A stretch of 64,000 nucleotides of DNA from Cordylochernes scorpioides (taxonomy: Eukaryota; Arthropoda; Arachnida; Pseudoscorpiones; Chernetidae), in contig CP092882.1 of the NCBI GenBank assembly GCA_030710605.1, positions 21,214,446 to 21,278,445 on the forward strand, in the 5' to 3' direction. The translations under genes were made by a program, and so were the position numbers. The notes under the pieces were generated by a model. It was not told the DNA's origin. It did no database searches and worked only from the letters and a program-made list of their open reading frames with translations. This document shows positions 33,230 through 44,346 of the stretch, in pieces; position 1 is the stretch's first letter, and each line of letters starts with the position of its first letter.

Positions 33230-33505
33230 GTTGATTTAGGGTTGTTCCACATATATTTATTTCTCAGGAATCCTAAAGACCAAATTTTGGTCGTATAGGT
33301 ACAGCCTGCACCACGCTGACGAGGGCCAACAGCCCGAAACGCGAACGGGGTTGGCTTTTCTTAATTTATCACGAAATTGAGTTGGCCAAATATTTTGTAA
33401 CGTACCTATATCAATGTTTAGTTTATTTTTCTTCCATTAGATGGCTCTCTCTACCATCTAAAATGCTGATTTGAGTGGTCAGGATAAGCCTGCTTTATTT
33501 TTATT
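33230..33505 (+). mobile_element. HH-1B element
   Basis: Has the hammerhead block, GGCTTTTCTTAATTTATCA, GAGTTGGCCAAATATT, ATTAGATGGC and GTGGTCAGGA in the order of the right arm of 18593-19150. The left arm is missing. Confidence 0.6.
33311..33350 (+). ncRNA. Hammerhead, probably inactive (HH-1B)
   Basis: CTGACGA, GGGC/GCCC stem II and GAAA are intact, but the position that should read NUH before stem I reads GAA and stem I is CCACG against CGGGG. Confidence 0.55.
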
Positions 33506-33693
33506 TCTAATTATATATTAGTAAATATATTTACCTTAAGAGAAAGTCACACAGTGTACTACAGTAACTACACAGAGTAACTACAGTGTAGTTATCTTTA
33601 AATATAAATATAAGTAATGAAATCATTATAAATCAAGAATGTTTCTTCCACATATAAACTTCTACTATCTTCACTGCAATGGAAAAATATATA

Positions 33694-34171
33694 CACCGGT
33701 ATGTTCGCCCACACGCGCTGGCTCCCAGATTTATTTTGTAAAGATTGATACATGGATGAATTTGTATTTACAATTTAACATAATAATTATAGTGAAAATA
33801 AATTATACATTTTGGGTATTATACAAATTATGACAATATTGGGAGGGCTTGGCTCATCAGTGGTGAACCCTCTCGGCGGTTTCACCAATTCAATCTACCA
33901 GACCCCTCGTATATTGTATATATATATATGTCGTAACCGTCGTGGTCGAATGGAAGGGCGCGACCGTTGTGCATGTATGCGTCAAAAAAGAACTTGTTCC
34001 ACACTCGTGAGCGCGCCCGCAGGAGGCGGAGGTGTGGCCTTCGCCCACACGCGCTGAGTCACAGATTTATTTTGTACAGATTTATACATGGATGAATTTG
34101 TATTTACAATTTAACATAATAATTATGGTGAAAATAAATTATACATTTTGGGTATTATACAAATTATGACA
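33694..34171. repeat. Direct repeats around an HH-3 fragment
   Basis: About 138 bp beginning GTTCGCCCACACGCGCTG / CTTCGCCCACACGCGCTG and ending ACAAATTATGACA occur at 33694-33833 and 34036-34171. Between them lie an HH-3 block (33840-33905, minus) and the unnamed TCGAATGGAAGGG repeat. Resembles a tandem-unit layout. Confidence 0.6.
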
Positions 34172-34765
34172 TGTATATACTTGTATATTTCTAATATATA
34201 TATATATAAATTTATTCTCGGCACAATATATACCGGTGTATAAAATATAAATGAAGATAAAATAAACACAGAGTGGGTTGACTCTATGATATCCCACACG
34301 TTATATTTACAACTTTGAAATAACTAATTAATCTTTTCTATTTTACTTTTCTCCTGAGGAAATAAAAAGAGTATTTCACTAGTTCACTTTTTTTTTCTTT
34401 GTGAAAATAATTTTAATAACCAAGATGACGTGGAATATTCAACCTACGTTTGATCAATTTAAAAATTTCCCCTTCTTTGCCGCAATAAATTTAATGAACC
34501 TCATTTTGTTTTCTTGAACCGATTTTTCGCACAATTTGATTCCGGTATTATAAATTACTCTCCCTCTATTGAAATTTATATGAGTATTTTTAAATAATTT
34601 TCTCACCTTTTGAAATGTGCTTGCTAAAGAAAGTTGTTTTGGGGGGATTGTATAAAAATGGATATTATTTATAAACACTAATATCAACTTAAAATTTACT
34701 TTTTGATTATAAAATAATCTATAATAGAGCAGGAAATAATTTTACAAATTTTTAAATTAAAAACT
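34172..34765. other. AT-rich spacer
   Basis: A 77-codon open frame on the minus strand (34454-34687) has no recognised domain. Nothing else seen. Confidence 0.3.
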
Positions 34766-34769
34766 ATTT

Positions 34770-34985
34770 TTTACGATCATTCATATCGTTGATTTTTAAT
34801 TATTCCAGAATTATCCGAATTCTCATTCTTGATTAATCAAGAAAAGCTAACCACGTAGGCGTTTCGAGCTGTTAGCCCTCGTCAGCATGGTGCAAAATTT
34901 TCCCTAACAAAAAAAAAAAAAAAAGCCTGGTTTTTCAGGCATCCTTAGAATCTTTAAACGGGTATTTAAGGCCGGAAGGGCGTGA
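34770..34985 (-). mobile_element. HH-1A element
   Basis: GTTGATTTTTAATTATTCCAGAAT, ATTAATCAAGAAAAGCTAACCACG split over the usual spacing, then the hammerhead and ACGGGTATTTAAGGCC, as in 29600-29790. Confidence 0.65.
34851..34890 (-). ncRNA. Hammerhead ribozyme candidate (HH-1A)
   Basis: CCATG / CGTGG stem I (one G-T pair), CTGACGA, GGGC/GCTC stem II with loop TAACA (one G-T pair), GAAA, CTA as cleavage triplet. Substitutions relative to 29672 keep the pairs as wobbles. Confidence 0.6.
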
Positions 34986-35009
34986 GAACGCAAAACTATG
35001 TGAAAAAAG

Positions 35010-35130
35010 AGTACAAGGTGCAAAGGTGGCGTGATCGTAGCCGACCAATAGGAGGGCGCCATTCCAAAAAAAAAAAAAAGCAAACCGTGACAGAGGCCAC
35101 GCATGACGCTCGTAACTGTATATAGAATAT
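35010..35130 (-). repeat. Helitron-like element fragment
   Basis: GGTGGCGTGATCGTAGCC, GGGCGCCATTCC, an A-run and CTCGTAACTGTATATAGA are the 5' end of the element at 31828 and 60417. Confidence 0.6.
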
Positions 35131-35700
35131 CAAAATATCAAACAAAAACCATTGCCGATTATTTTTAGAAAGCTGGAGCTCATTAGAAAATAAAAATAGT
35201 ATTAATAGAAAAATTGACTTACCAGATGTATATACTCAGTTTAAAACCTCTTAGATTCTATGTTGTTTATATATTTATTTTTATTTCATTTTTAATTTTA
35301 GATATTTATTTTTATTATTCATTTATTTTATGTCATAGAGTTATTTCAATATTTTTGGTTTTATTTATTTGTTATTAATTTCTTTAATTAATTCGAAATC
35401 TCGTAATTATCGACATTTATTTATATATATTATACTGTTTTTCTTTTGATTATATTTACTTTGTTTGGAATGTATATATCCTAGATGGTATATCGCCCAA
35501 TAAGCTTGTAAGACATCCGTGGTTCACCGCGACCCGCTGTGTGCTTCATAACAAAGCCCTCGTAAAAGATGGACGGACGATTGGTCCATCGAAATATAGG
35601 ATTAATAGAAAATCTTATTACAATCTAAAATAAGCCTTATTTTTAAATATATAGATATTATGGATTGCTCTATATATTCAAAATTATATATATTTTTAAT
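35131..35700. other. AT-rich spacer
   Basis: No open frame of note and no recognised repeat. Confidence 0.3.
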
Positions 35701-35965
35701 ATTCTGATCGAGTAATTAAAATTTTCTGATGGCTTGCGCCATCTGTCGGGTTAAAATTCAGCTAATTGTTTTGAAATTTAAAAAATATTATGTTTCTAAT
35801 ATTTTGAAATATAATTCTGAAGTATTTAAAACACCGCTGAAAGGGTTCAACACTGGTGAGCCAGGCCTTTATATTAACTCATTATTGCAGCAAGGGTAAT
35901 AGATAATTGTTTAATTTTAAATAGAATCATACGCATCTATAATAATTTTAATTTCGTTTAACAGA
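35701..35965. repeat. HH-1A and HH-3 fragments
   Basis: TGATGGCTTGCGCCATCTGTCGG is the HH-1A arm. ACCGCTGAAAGGGTTCA..ACTGGTGAGCCAGGCC is an HH-3 core with CTGGTGA in place of CTGATGA. Confidence 0.5.
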
Positions 35966-36109
35966 TGGCGCGCTAATTCATCATTGACATAAGTGTTCTA
36001 ATAAAACACTCTACTTGATGTATGTGGAAGAGCAATTGCTTAAGCAATATTATATATTTATAATTATATGTGTTTCTACTGTCCTCAAAGCTTATGTCCA
36101 TATTTCATA

Positions 36110-36320
36110 TAAAATACCATTTCCAAGAGGTCAGCTTCAGTATCGGCATAAAAGTAAAACAGAAAAGTGCAATTCTACAGCGGTATGGTAGATTAAACTG
36201 GCGAAACCGATGGGAAGGTTCACCACTAATGAACCAGCCCCTCCCGTTAATTTATCTTTGCAGCAAGGCAGTATACAATTGCTTAATTTTAAACATAATC
36301 ACACGCGTCGAAAAGAATTT
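36110..36320 (+). repeat. HH-3 element
   Basis: Carries GTAGATTAAACTGGC, GAAA, CC...GG, TTCACCA, CTAATGA, CCAG and the ACACGCGTC arm. The core is mutated (CTAATGA). Confidence 0.6.
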
Positions 36321-37247
36321 CAATTTCGTAAATGTTTTTATTGTTATATATTTATAATTAATATTTTAAAAAATAAATGTATAATTTCAATCTCTATGAC
36401 TCTTTTGAAATATATTTAATATATTTTACACTTTGTTTGCATGACACACACATGAATAATTATGTTTTCATCCAAAATTAAATGCATTCATTTATTACAA
36501 GATGGCGCCATTTAATACCAAAAGAAAAGATAAAAAATTATGTTGTTTTCCAATAGCAAATGTTTTCCATAATGTGTCTATTGATGAGTATTGGTTGCTT
36601 GGAGACCAGGTAAACAAACAATGGCCTAAGAAATAACGACCAAACGAAAGAAGAAATCAATCAAACATACGATCATTGGCAGGGTTGCCGGGTCAAATTA
36701 GAAGATCATATTGCAAGGCTTCATTTTTTTAATACCTTTACAGAAAACTTGGGAAATATTTACTTAGTTTTTGTGCCGAGTTTTTATTTGCCACGACTTT
36801 TAAAATTATATATCTATATCTATTTTTTGCGAAAAAATATTTTAAAATAAAATTGGAAGATAATTTTTAGTTTAGAAAATGATATATAAATTACATAGAA
36901 AGATGAATTATTTGGAACATATATAACGTATTTTTAGTTTCTCTCTAAAATATGGCACAAAATATTTATAATATATAAATATATATTTTGACGAGGAAAT
37001 AATTTATATTTTATTATTTATTAATTTGATTATTCAATGAAAATGTTTGAAACATTATTTTAATAATTTATATTTGTAAAATCATCATTTAGTTGCCCAG
37101 CTTGCTTGCTCGATTATCTCTAGCTGTAGAAAGTTTGGTTGATTTGTTAATAATTGTCGACTGGTCGTGGTGACATTTTCAATAAATACTTTCACATCTC
37201 CAGATATACAAAGACTTTATTTCTACGCTACAATATGAATGAAAAAT
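36321..37247. other. Low-copy-looking spacer
   Basis: 36500-36740 has more balanced composition and no repeat family that I recognise. The rest is AT-rich. Confidence 0.3.
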
Positions 37248-37430
37248 AAAAAGGTCAGGTGTTGATATTAAAACAAAGAAGGCATATCCTGACCACTAAC
37301 ACATGCGCTTTTTAGATGGCAGAGCGCTATCGTTTAGTTGATTTCTGTTACACTAGATAGCGCTTTGCCATCTAAAAGGTACATGTGCTAGTGGTCATGA
37401 TATGCCTTCTTTGTTTTTAATATATATTGC
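37248..37430. repeat. HH-1B element lacking the hammerhead
   Basis: Both arms (TGATATTAAAAC.AAGAAGGCAT and its inverse) are present with AGATGGCAGAGCGCTATC and GATAGCGCTTTGCCATCT fused at the centre. Confidence 0.65.
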
Positions 37431-37534
37431 TACACGTCAAGCTTTGCGCGCATTGCCTCTATGGTATTTCATAAAGATTTTTCGGCGTTAAATGAGTTAC
37501 TGTGTTTTTTAGAGGTTTATCTTACTGATTTAAA

Positions 37535-37870
37535 GTGACATTTTGTTGGAGATTAGCATCTCCAGATCAGGCAGTAGATTGAGGAAGACAAGCTGAAGAT
37601 CGGCTAGCAGACCTTGGGTGCTGTGAACTACCTTTCTTTGCGACTGTCTCCAGGAGTCCACCGCCGTGTCAAAGCCCAGACGTCCATCCAAGAAAGCGTT
37701 GTCTTTACAAACAGCAGTGCGCGACAAAGCTGCTCTTCACGTCGTAAGAAAAAGGACGCAAAGCCCATAGAGACAAAACTCCAAGGCAATTCTTGATAGA
37801 AGCACGTCAGATCCATGTCAGTAAAGACAAGATTTGCAAGCTGTGCATCACAGCTGCAATATGGAAGGCG
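37535..37870 (-). other. Unidentified GC-richer segment with open frames
   Basis: Balanced base composition in an AT-rich setting, open for 60-65 codons in several frames. A related stretch lies inverted at 38200-38400: both have GATC..CGG.CAGACCTTG, GTGCTGTGAACTAC and CTCCAGG. I do not recognise the protein. It may be part of an old transposon or gene fragment. Confidence 0.35.
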
Positions 37871-38199
37871 CTATGTAAAAAAATATTTACTATTCTATAA
37901 ACCGATTTTGATTTATCTTTTAATGTAGATAATTAGGAGGAAAAAAACATCAGAATGGCACGGTGTGTGTGTGTAATTTGCTAGATATGAAGTAAAATTA
38001 TAATATATATAATGTCAAAGTGGTATGGAGGGAAGTTTATATAGGGTAGAAAATATAATGATTAAAATTGTTAATCTGTACATAAAATTATGAATATTTA
38101 ACTACATAGCTCCTCACTATGGGAGCTATGACTCGAAGTTTGCAAATCATATTGCTACTGACATGGGGTTGACGTGTTTCTATTGAGAATTCATTTGGA

Positions 38200-38400
38200 A
38201 ATTTGTCTCTAGTAGCTTTTCTTCTTTTCTCTTGCGGCGTGAAGAACGGCTTTATCGTCATATCTTCTATAAGGACATCATCCTCTTGGATCCCCCTGGA
38301 GTCAGTCGTGGGAGATGTAGTTCACAGCACGCATGTCCTCAAGGTCTGCCCGGAGATCTTCAGTTTGTTAACTACCCAGCATATCTACCAAAATGTCACG
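38200..38400 (+). other. Inverted relative of the 37535 segment
   Basis: On the minus strand it reads CTGAAGATCTCCGGGCAGACC, GTGCTGTGAACTACATC and GACTCCAGG in the order of 37590-37660, at about 70 to 80 percent identity by eye. Confidence 0.4.
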
Positions 38401-39115
38401 TAGATCATTAGGAACGACAAACCTCAGTGTGAAACGGCAATTTGTGTATGTAGAACAAAATAATAATTGATAAAATACCAGAGAGGTAAAGTGGGAAGTT
38501 TATAAAGTAGCAAAATATAATTTAAACGACTACAATAAATGTATTAACAATGTCTTTTCCTTCAAATTACAAGGTAAGATACGTTTGTAATAAGCTGGAA
38601 TATTATAATAACTTAAAAACCTATCTAAATACTTGAAAATATCTATAGAAGAGAAGAAGAATCAAAGATGATTGAGTAATATATATATATATCATCCATT
38701 TAAAAAATTCTCAGAGCTATATGTTCCGGATTGGATTTCTTGAGCGAATGCTGTCTCACGTGTTAAAAAATTCGATATTCAAATATCCTTCCCTCTCTCT
38801 CTCCTCTATTCCCTCAACACGCCGCCGCACATGTTACGGGATTCTCTCCAAAATTTTCCAATTTACAATCCCAACTCGCAATAGAGATGGATTCAGGAAT
38901 GGTATAAAACTAAATATTTAGAAAGTGAAATCATGGATAAAATGGTACATTTTGTTGAGAAAAGGGACGGTTTTGAAAATTGATTATATTGCATATATAA
39001 AATTTCAAATAGAAATGACAAACAAACAAATATCATATATACATATGATAAATAGAACCAAAAGATAATTGTACGAGATCGGATGTAAAAGTATGAAAAA
39101 ATAATATTTTTTCTC
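38401..39115. other. Unclassified sequence
   Basis: Short open frames on both strands without domains. No repeat family seen. Confidence 0.3.
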
Positions 39116-39117
39116 AC

Positions 39118-39192
39118 TCAACATTTCGTGCAACTGAAAGTTGCTAATGGCTTGAACCACCTATCGGAATAAATATCTACTATTCGTTGCAC
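39118..39192 (+). repeat. HH-1A arm fragment
   Basis: CGTGCAACTGAAAGTTGCTAATGGCTT and TATCGGAATAAATATC match the HH-1A arm. Confidence 0.55.
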
Positions 39193-39285
39193 TCATTAAA
39201 AGAAATGTTGGGTTTCCTTCATTTATAAAGTAAGGGTATTTGGCAAATGTTTTAAAATACAACAAAATAAATATTTCGATAATAT

Positions 39286-39790
39286 TGTTGCGTTGTTGGT
39301 TGAAAAAGAATAACTCCCGTGAGTGCAAAGGATCTTTAGGACTTTATTTAAGCCTAATCAATAAAATAATTACAGAAGAGTGCAAAAAATATAACAACAA
39401 TAAAGAAAACAGCAGTTACAAACTCACCAACTTGCAGCACGGTGAGGGAAAGCAGGAGCAGAACAGGAGACAGAAGTTCGTAGAACCTTCTAGAATCTTT
39501 CAAGAAGTACACCGGCGTTGGCGGTAAGCAGCAGTCCGACCTCTTGAGACAGCAGCTTGCTTGGAGTCCACCACGTAGCTTCGTTCTTCGACCTCTTTGC
39601 ATCCCTATATATCCCCGGGTGGATCTTTCCAGAACGGTCATGGTTGTTTAGCCAATCAGAAATCCGCCAGCACTGAGCATTGCGAAATCGTTACTGATTG
39701 GCCAATCAGCTGTTCTCCGATTTTTCTACATTTTTCTAGAACGTTCTAAAACATTTTCTTCTAGAATGCGCCATATTTTTATACATAACA
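39286..39790 (-). mobile_element. Solo LTR with heat-shock-type promoter
   Basis: On the minus strand it runs TGTTATGTAT ... CGCAACA (TG...CA ends) and is flanked by a 4-bp duplication ATAT (39282-39285 and 39791-39794). U3 side: TTC-GAA modules and three CCAAT/ATTGG motifs; a TATATA at about 39605-39611; AATAAA at 39348-39343. No internal region is present, so it is a solo LTR, probably of a Gypsy-type element by duplication length. Confidence 0.75.
39734..39766. promoter_or_regulatory. Heat shock elements in the LTR
   Basis: 39734-39746 reads TTC-TA-GAA-CG-TTC, a perfect three-module heat shock element; 39759-39766 is a further TTCTAGAA. Imperfect ones lie at 39488-39501 and 39627-39637. 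CCAAT motifs at 39652, 39697 (inverted) and 39702 stand between these and the TATA box. Confidence 0.5.
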
Positions 39791-39917
39791 ATATTTATTC
39801 TAAAGATGGCACAAACTATCAGCAAGTTTCAGCTGCATGGTTATATATATATATATAGGAAGTGTTTTTTTTACATACATTCCTTATAGGAAATATTCGC
39901 GCTAGGGTTGTAATATA

Positions 39918-40388
39918 CAGGGTGATCCAAAAGTCCCGCACTATTTTAAAAATTAATAACTCCGCGAATATTTGCGCTAGAGCAATGCGGTAAACACCAT
40001 TGTGTTCAGGATGCAATGGGATTTTTTATGGCAAATAATGAAAAATTCGAAATTGATTTTAGTTACAATTTTATTCGCCAGATGGCGCACTACCAGAATC
40101 AGAGATTCAGCGGCCAAATTGTTTGATAAATTGAAAAATATAACTGATCGACACGTATTTTTCCTTTTTGAATACCAGGAAAGAACCCTAATAACATCAA
40201 ATAACAAATTAATAAAACACCACTTCGCCAAAAGTATGAAGAATTGGTTAACAATTTTTAAATACAATCAGAGATATGTAAAATAGGTAAATGCAAATTA
40301 AAACATGTAGCAAAAAAAATTATATTTTAGATACGGTTTGTGTTTCCGAAGATAATAAATTTCTAATATTTTTAATTCAACTCTCTCT
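39918..40388 (+). repeat. Left terminal inverted repeat of the mariner-family element
   Basis: Pairs with 50642-51117. Contains the sequence GCCAGATGGCGCACTACC. A 94-codon open frame occurs in both arms (40002-40286; 50773-51033 on minus) but shows no domain. Confidence 0.8.
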
Positions 40389-40839
40389 CATACTGTACCC
40401 AATTTTGAAAAATGTGTCCCCTCAAATAAAAATATTTTTTCAAATCGACCTTTTGCGTTGAAAAACGTGGTAGTAAAATCATTTTTGTATTATTTTTTTT
40501 GCACAAAATTTCTAAAGTTATTGGTGTACAGAAAATATTCCTTATGCTATTTCTTCTAATGAGCGAAAAGCGAAAACTAAACATAAGGGGAAAAATTGTG
40601 TGCACCAGTGTTATTCGAGAAGTTATAACACTCTGGTTTGCACGAAATAATATGTGAGCAAATGACAAACAAAATATTACTGTTCACAAAAAAAAAAAAG
40701 AGTCAAGATGTGAGGACAGCATTTATTATCCCCATATCCCAACACAAAGAGCTGCAAAATATTGGTAGATAATATAATACATGGCAGCTTATATAACACA
40801 TGAGGTAACTGCCTTCTCTCTTGTATTAGGTCACAATCC

Positions 40840-41565
40840 TTGCTCAATGTGGCACCCTTCATTCTCAATCACCGCCTGCAGACGATAAATGACAGAATGG
40901 ACAGCATTAAATAACATATCTGTTGAAATTTATAAAACGTGCCATCTGATAGAAGCCTTCAACATGGCCAATGTGGTAGGCCAGCATCGATAAACACACG
41001 ATTCAATGTACCCCCATGAACAAAAATCGCAAGGCGTCAAGTCTGGTGATCTTGGAGGCCATTGGTATATAAAGTGGCGACTTATCACACGATTTTCAAC
41101 GAACGTATTCTTCAGCAATTGTTTGGCACCGCGGGAGATATGAGGAGGTCCTCCAACTTTCATGAATGTTATTTCGCTTAGTGCTTTTTCCCTGCAATAT
41201 GGGAATACCCCATATGAACATAACGTTCACCAGTTACAAAACGGTTTTAAAAGTTCTTCCATTGATTTTTCAAAGAATAATGGCCCAATAATAAAGAAGA
41301 AGTGAACCCACACAAAACTGTAACTCTAGGCTGATAAAGTGGCATTTCTGTAAAAATCCTAGGGTTTTCTGTTGCCCAAAAGCGGCTGTTTTGAATGTTA
41401 GATTCTCCGTTTAGAGAAAAGTGAGCATCATCTGTCCACAGAACATTCGACAGCCAGTTTTAATCAATATCAATTTTCCGGAAAACCCATGCAGCGAATT
41501 CTTGACGCATCTCAAAATCGCCAACTTTCAGCTCGTGAAATCTTCGAATTTTGTATGGGTACACA
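40840..41565 (-). pseudogene. Mariner-family (IS630-Tc1-mariner) transposase remnant
   Basis: Catalyses cut-and-paste transposition of its own element. Reading down from 41565: an EF..W.FRKIDID region, WTDDAHFSLNGE (second-strand Asp), RFWATENPR, RVTVLCGFTS, then GGPPHISR..KQLL, WPPRSPDLTPCDF (the C-terminal catalytic Asp motif), and RLQAVIENEG.HIEQGL at the end. Several frame changes and a stop break it. The N-terminal DNA-binding half is missing: the LINE at 41568 joins here. Confidence 0.75.
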
Positions 41566-41567
41566 CA

Positions 41568-41840
41568 ATAGAGACATTAAGTGAAGCCTCTTCGGATATC
41601 ACAATCATACTCGGCGATTTTAACGCCAAAAGTTCAACTTGGGGATCATCTGTCCAGGATAACAAAGGTCACCGACCTCGACCTTACACCATTAAATAAG
41701 GGAGAGAACACCTATCTATCCAAGTCGACATGCACAGAATCCGCAATAGACATCACAGCGATAAATTTCAACATCGCACCCACAACACAATGGAAAATCC
41801 TGAGAGGTGCAATCAGTGACCACAGACCAATTTAAAAACC
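41568..41840 (+). pseudogene. Jockey-like LINE, endonuclease domain fragment
   Basis: Apurinic-type endonuclease of a LINE: ITIILGDFNAKSSTWGS, NTYL..STCTESAIDIT and GAISDHRPI. One frameshift lies near 41690. The N-terminal third of the endonuclease is lost. The element continues, broken, to 43094. Confidence 0.75.
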
Positions 41841-42477
41841 CTAAACTTCAAAATTGAGAATGTCCAACAGAATAAAAGAACATGGAACTTTAGGAAAGCC
41901 GACTTGAAAAAAAATTCACAGAAAAACTTGAAGAACTGTGCAACGAAAAATTGAATTACAGAACGCTTGACAAAAACTTGGAAAACTTCTCTTCGTATAT
42001 ATCAAAAGCTGCAAAAGCATCGATACCTAGAAAGAGACGTTAGACCTGTGGATACCTTACTGGAAGGACCACAACATCGAGGCAATGATTGCAGAGAGAG
42101 ACAATATCAATGAACTTCTTTAAAAAAATAAAACAGAAGAAAAGAGAAAGAACACATTGAAATTAGTCACAAAATAGAACAAGAAATTTGGATATGCAAA
42201 CAAGAGAAAAATGGCAGAGTTCTGCAAAAAAATGGATCCAAGAAAGGACAGCCAACACTGCAATATGATTAGAGTGTTAGAAAAGAATCAAAACCGACAC
42301 CAATCCTCCAATACTCTAACCGATACGAATAGAACAGCGAGAACGAGAACAAACAGATGACTAACATAATTGCTGAATATCTTTCAAGCACTTCCATACT
42401 CAAATATACGAATGAAGACAGGACTCTAAAAATAATATAAACCAGTTAGTTAAACAAGCAAGAAACTTCCATCAACA
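41841..42477 (+). pseudogene. Jockey-like LINE, linker between endonuclease and reverse transcriptase
   Basis: Begins with NKRTWNFRKADL, typical of the region behind the endonuclease. Reading is interrupted by many stops and shifts, and it is rich in Lys/Asn/Glu codons. Confidence 0.5.
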
Positions 42478-43094
42478 AGATATTTTCTCGAGAGACTTCA
42501 CACTGAATGAGCTAAATTCATCAATAAAAAAATCTAAGAGGTCACTAAGAGATAATCTAATATTTGGTCAAATGATTAAACACTTTGAAGACAAAGCTAA
42601 TAAACAACTCCTACGAATACTGAACATTTCATGGTAAACTGGTGAACTACCAAAGAATTGGAAGATATCAATTACTGTGCCAATACTGAAACCAAACAAA
42701 GATGCCAAGGAATCCAAGAACTATCGGCCAATTGCTCTCACCAGCATACTTTGTGAAATAACAGAACGAATTATCCACTCTAGGCTCATAGTCTGGCTCA
42801 CTAACAATAATAAAATAAACTTCTACCAAACTGCCTATAGATCCCAGCACTGTACGACTGATCAACTGTTCTACTTCTGTCAATCAATAATAGATTCTTT
42901 CCAGGAAAAACCGCCAAAGAAGACCACAGCTATATTCCTTGAAATGACCTCAGCTTTTATCGAGTGTGGAGGGAGAAATTACGTGAAAAGCTGCACAACA
43001 TCGGAGTAAGAGGAGAAACCTTAACCTGGATTGCAGACTTCTTATGGGGAAGAAGGTTAAAGGTTTGGGTCAATTTTCCAAGGAAGGAAGGACG
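42478..43094 (+). pseudogene. Jockey-like LINE, reverse transcriptase fingers and palm part
   Basis: FTLNELNSSIKKSK, PILKPNKDAKESKNYRPIALTS (fingers), QTAYRSQHCTTDQL, TTAIFLEMTSAF (motif A, catalytic Asp replaced by Glu) and VWREKLREKLHNIGVRG. It stops abruptly at 43094 where an LTR begins; the YADD part is absent from this copy. Confidence 0.8.
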
Positions 43095-43918
43095 TGTGAT
43101 ACTGCAGTCCTGGATCTTCCCAGTTGGTCTCGAGGACCGCGCCATCACCATCTCCTAAGCGGCGAAGTACGCGATCTAGGTATTCATCGTAGATCGCAAA
43201 ATGCGTGGTGTCGCTGGAGACCCACTGGCGATTCTCCACTAAACTCTGCAGCGCTGGCAGAGGCGCCATATTCATTGTACATAGTGTATGTGATGATTTA
43301 AGATCATGGAATTGTTGTAAATAGTCCAGATATCTACTACCACATGTTCCACCACGTAATTGTATATAACTTCTTATTTACTGCAAATAGAAAGCCTCAA
43401 CTAACATCAATCTGTACCGCGTAAGAATCTAATAAAGTATAGCAACTGTACAGATAGAAGGAATGGAGACTAACAGGAGAAAATTAAAGTTAAAACTAAT
43501 CAGGCTTAGGTGAAAATAGGATAGAAGGCCTAGCAAACCCAGTCCAACTTTTACGAGGTCGTGGCCCTCCTGGATAATAAAGCTTCCCCCCCTGTTTACG
43601 TCAGAAAAGAGCAGTGACCTGTTCGGACCCAGCTCAGCTATAAAAGGAGGCCCCGATCCTCAGTTAGTCAGTCCTTAGTTAGTCTTCGTTCCAGTCCCTG
43701 TCCACCGGACGCTCCGATAAAAGGCAAACCCTTTCCTGCCAGAAATCTCCTCGTCCCATTCCTTCTTGACGTTCAGACGCTTCTAAGTGGAATCTCTATT
43801 TGCTTATTTCACCTTTGGCCCAGCTATGTCGCCTTCCACCACGACTGCACGGTAGAGTTGACATCGAGGTTCGTCTAGCATCAGGTAACACTGGTCCCAG
43901 AGGTCCCAAGATATCACA
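43095..43918 (+). mobile_element. Solo LTR inside the LINE
   Basis: Begins TGTGATACTG and ends AGATATCACA (TGTGATA/TATCACA inverted ends). A TATA box, CTATAAAAGG, lies at 43638-43647, with an AATAAAG at 43577. Flanking 4-mers GACG and TGTA do not match, so either the duplication has been lost or the junction arose by recombination; the LINE part between the two flanks is missing too. Confidence 0.6.
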
Positions 43919-43939
43919 TGTATATAATGCATATTATAT

Positions 43940-44338
43940 TTTTTTAAATAGTGCAGACTGTGCACTTTTTATGTATTGACAAGATGTCAATAAAATTATT
44001 TTAACTGTCATTGATGAGGAATTGGAATTTTCAAAACACATAATTAGCACCTCAAATAGAGCTACCAGAAAACTAAACATTCTGAGATGGCTATGTGGAA
44101 CAAATTGGGGAGAAAAACCCAGAATTCTCAGAACAACATATATCACCTTAATAAGGCCGATAATGATATATGCAACACCGGTCTGGGCTCCCTCAAGCTC
44201 ATCAATAAAAGTAAGACTAGACAGTGTTCAAGCAAAGGCGGCCAAAATAATCACTGGTGCTGTTTCATCCACCAACAATTTGAAAATTCAGAGAGAATGT
44301 GTTCTAGACCTACTCGCTCGAAAGCAGAAGACAAAATA
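43940..44338 (+). pseudogene. Jockey-like LINE, thumb region
   Basis: Resumes the same LINE after the LTR: NSADCALF, LEFSKHI, RATRKLNILRWLCGTNWGEK, RPIMIYATPVWAPSS, VQAKAAKIITGAVSSTN. It ends where an R1-like LINE begins. Confidence 0.7.
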
Positions 44339-44346
44339 AAAACAAC

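Noticed and set aside
40002-40286. 94-codon frame repeated in both arms of the mariner-family inverted repeat
   Set aside because: Its conservation follows from the inverted repeat; no domain is visible and the opposite strand is open as well.
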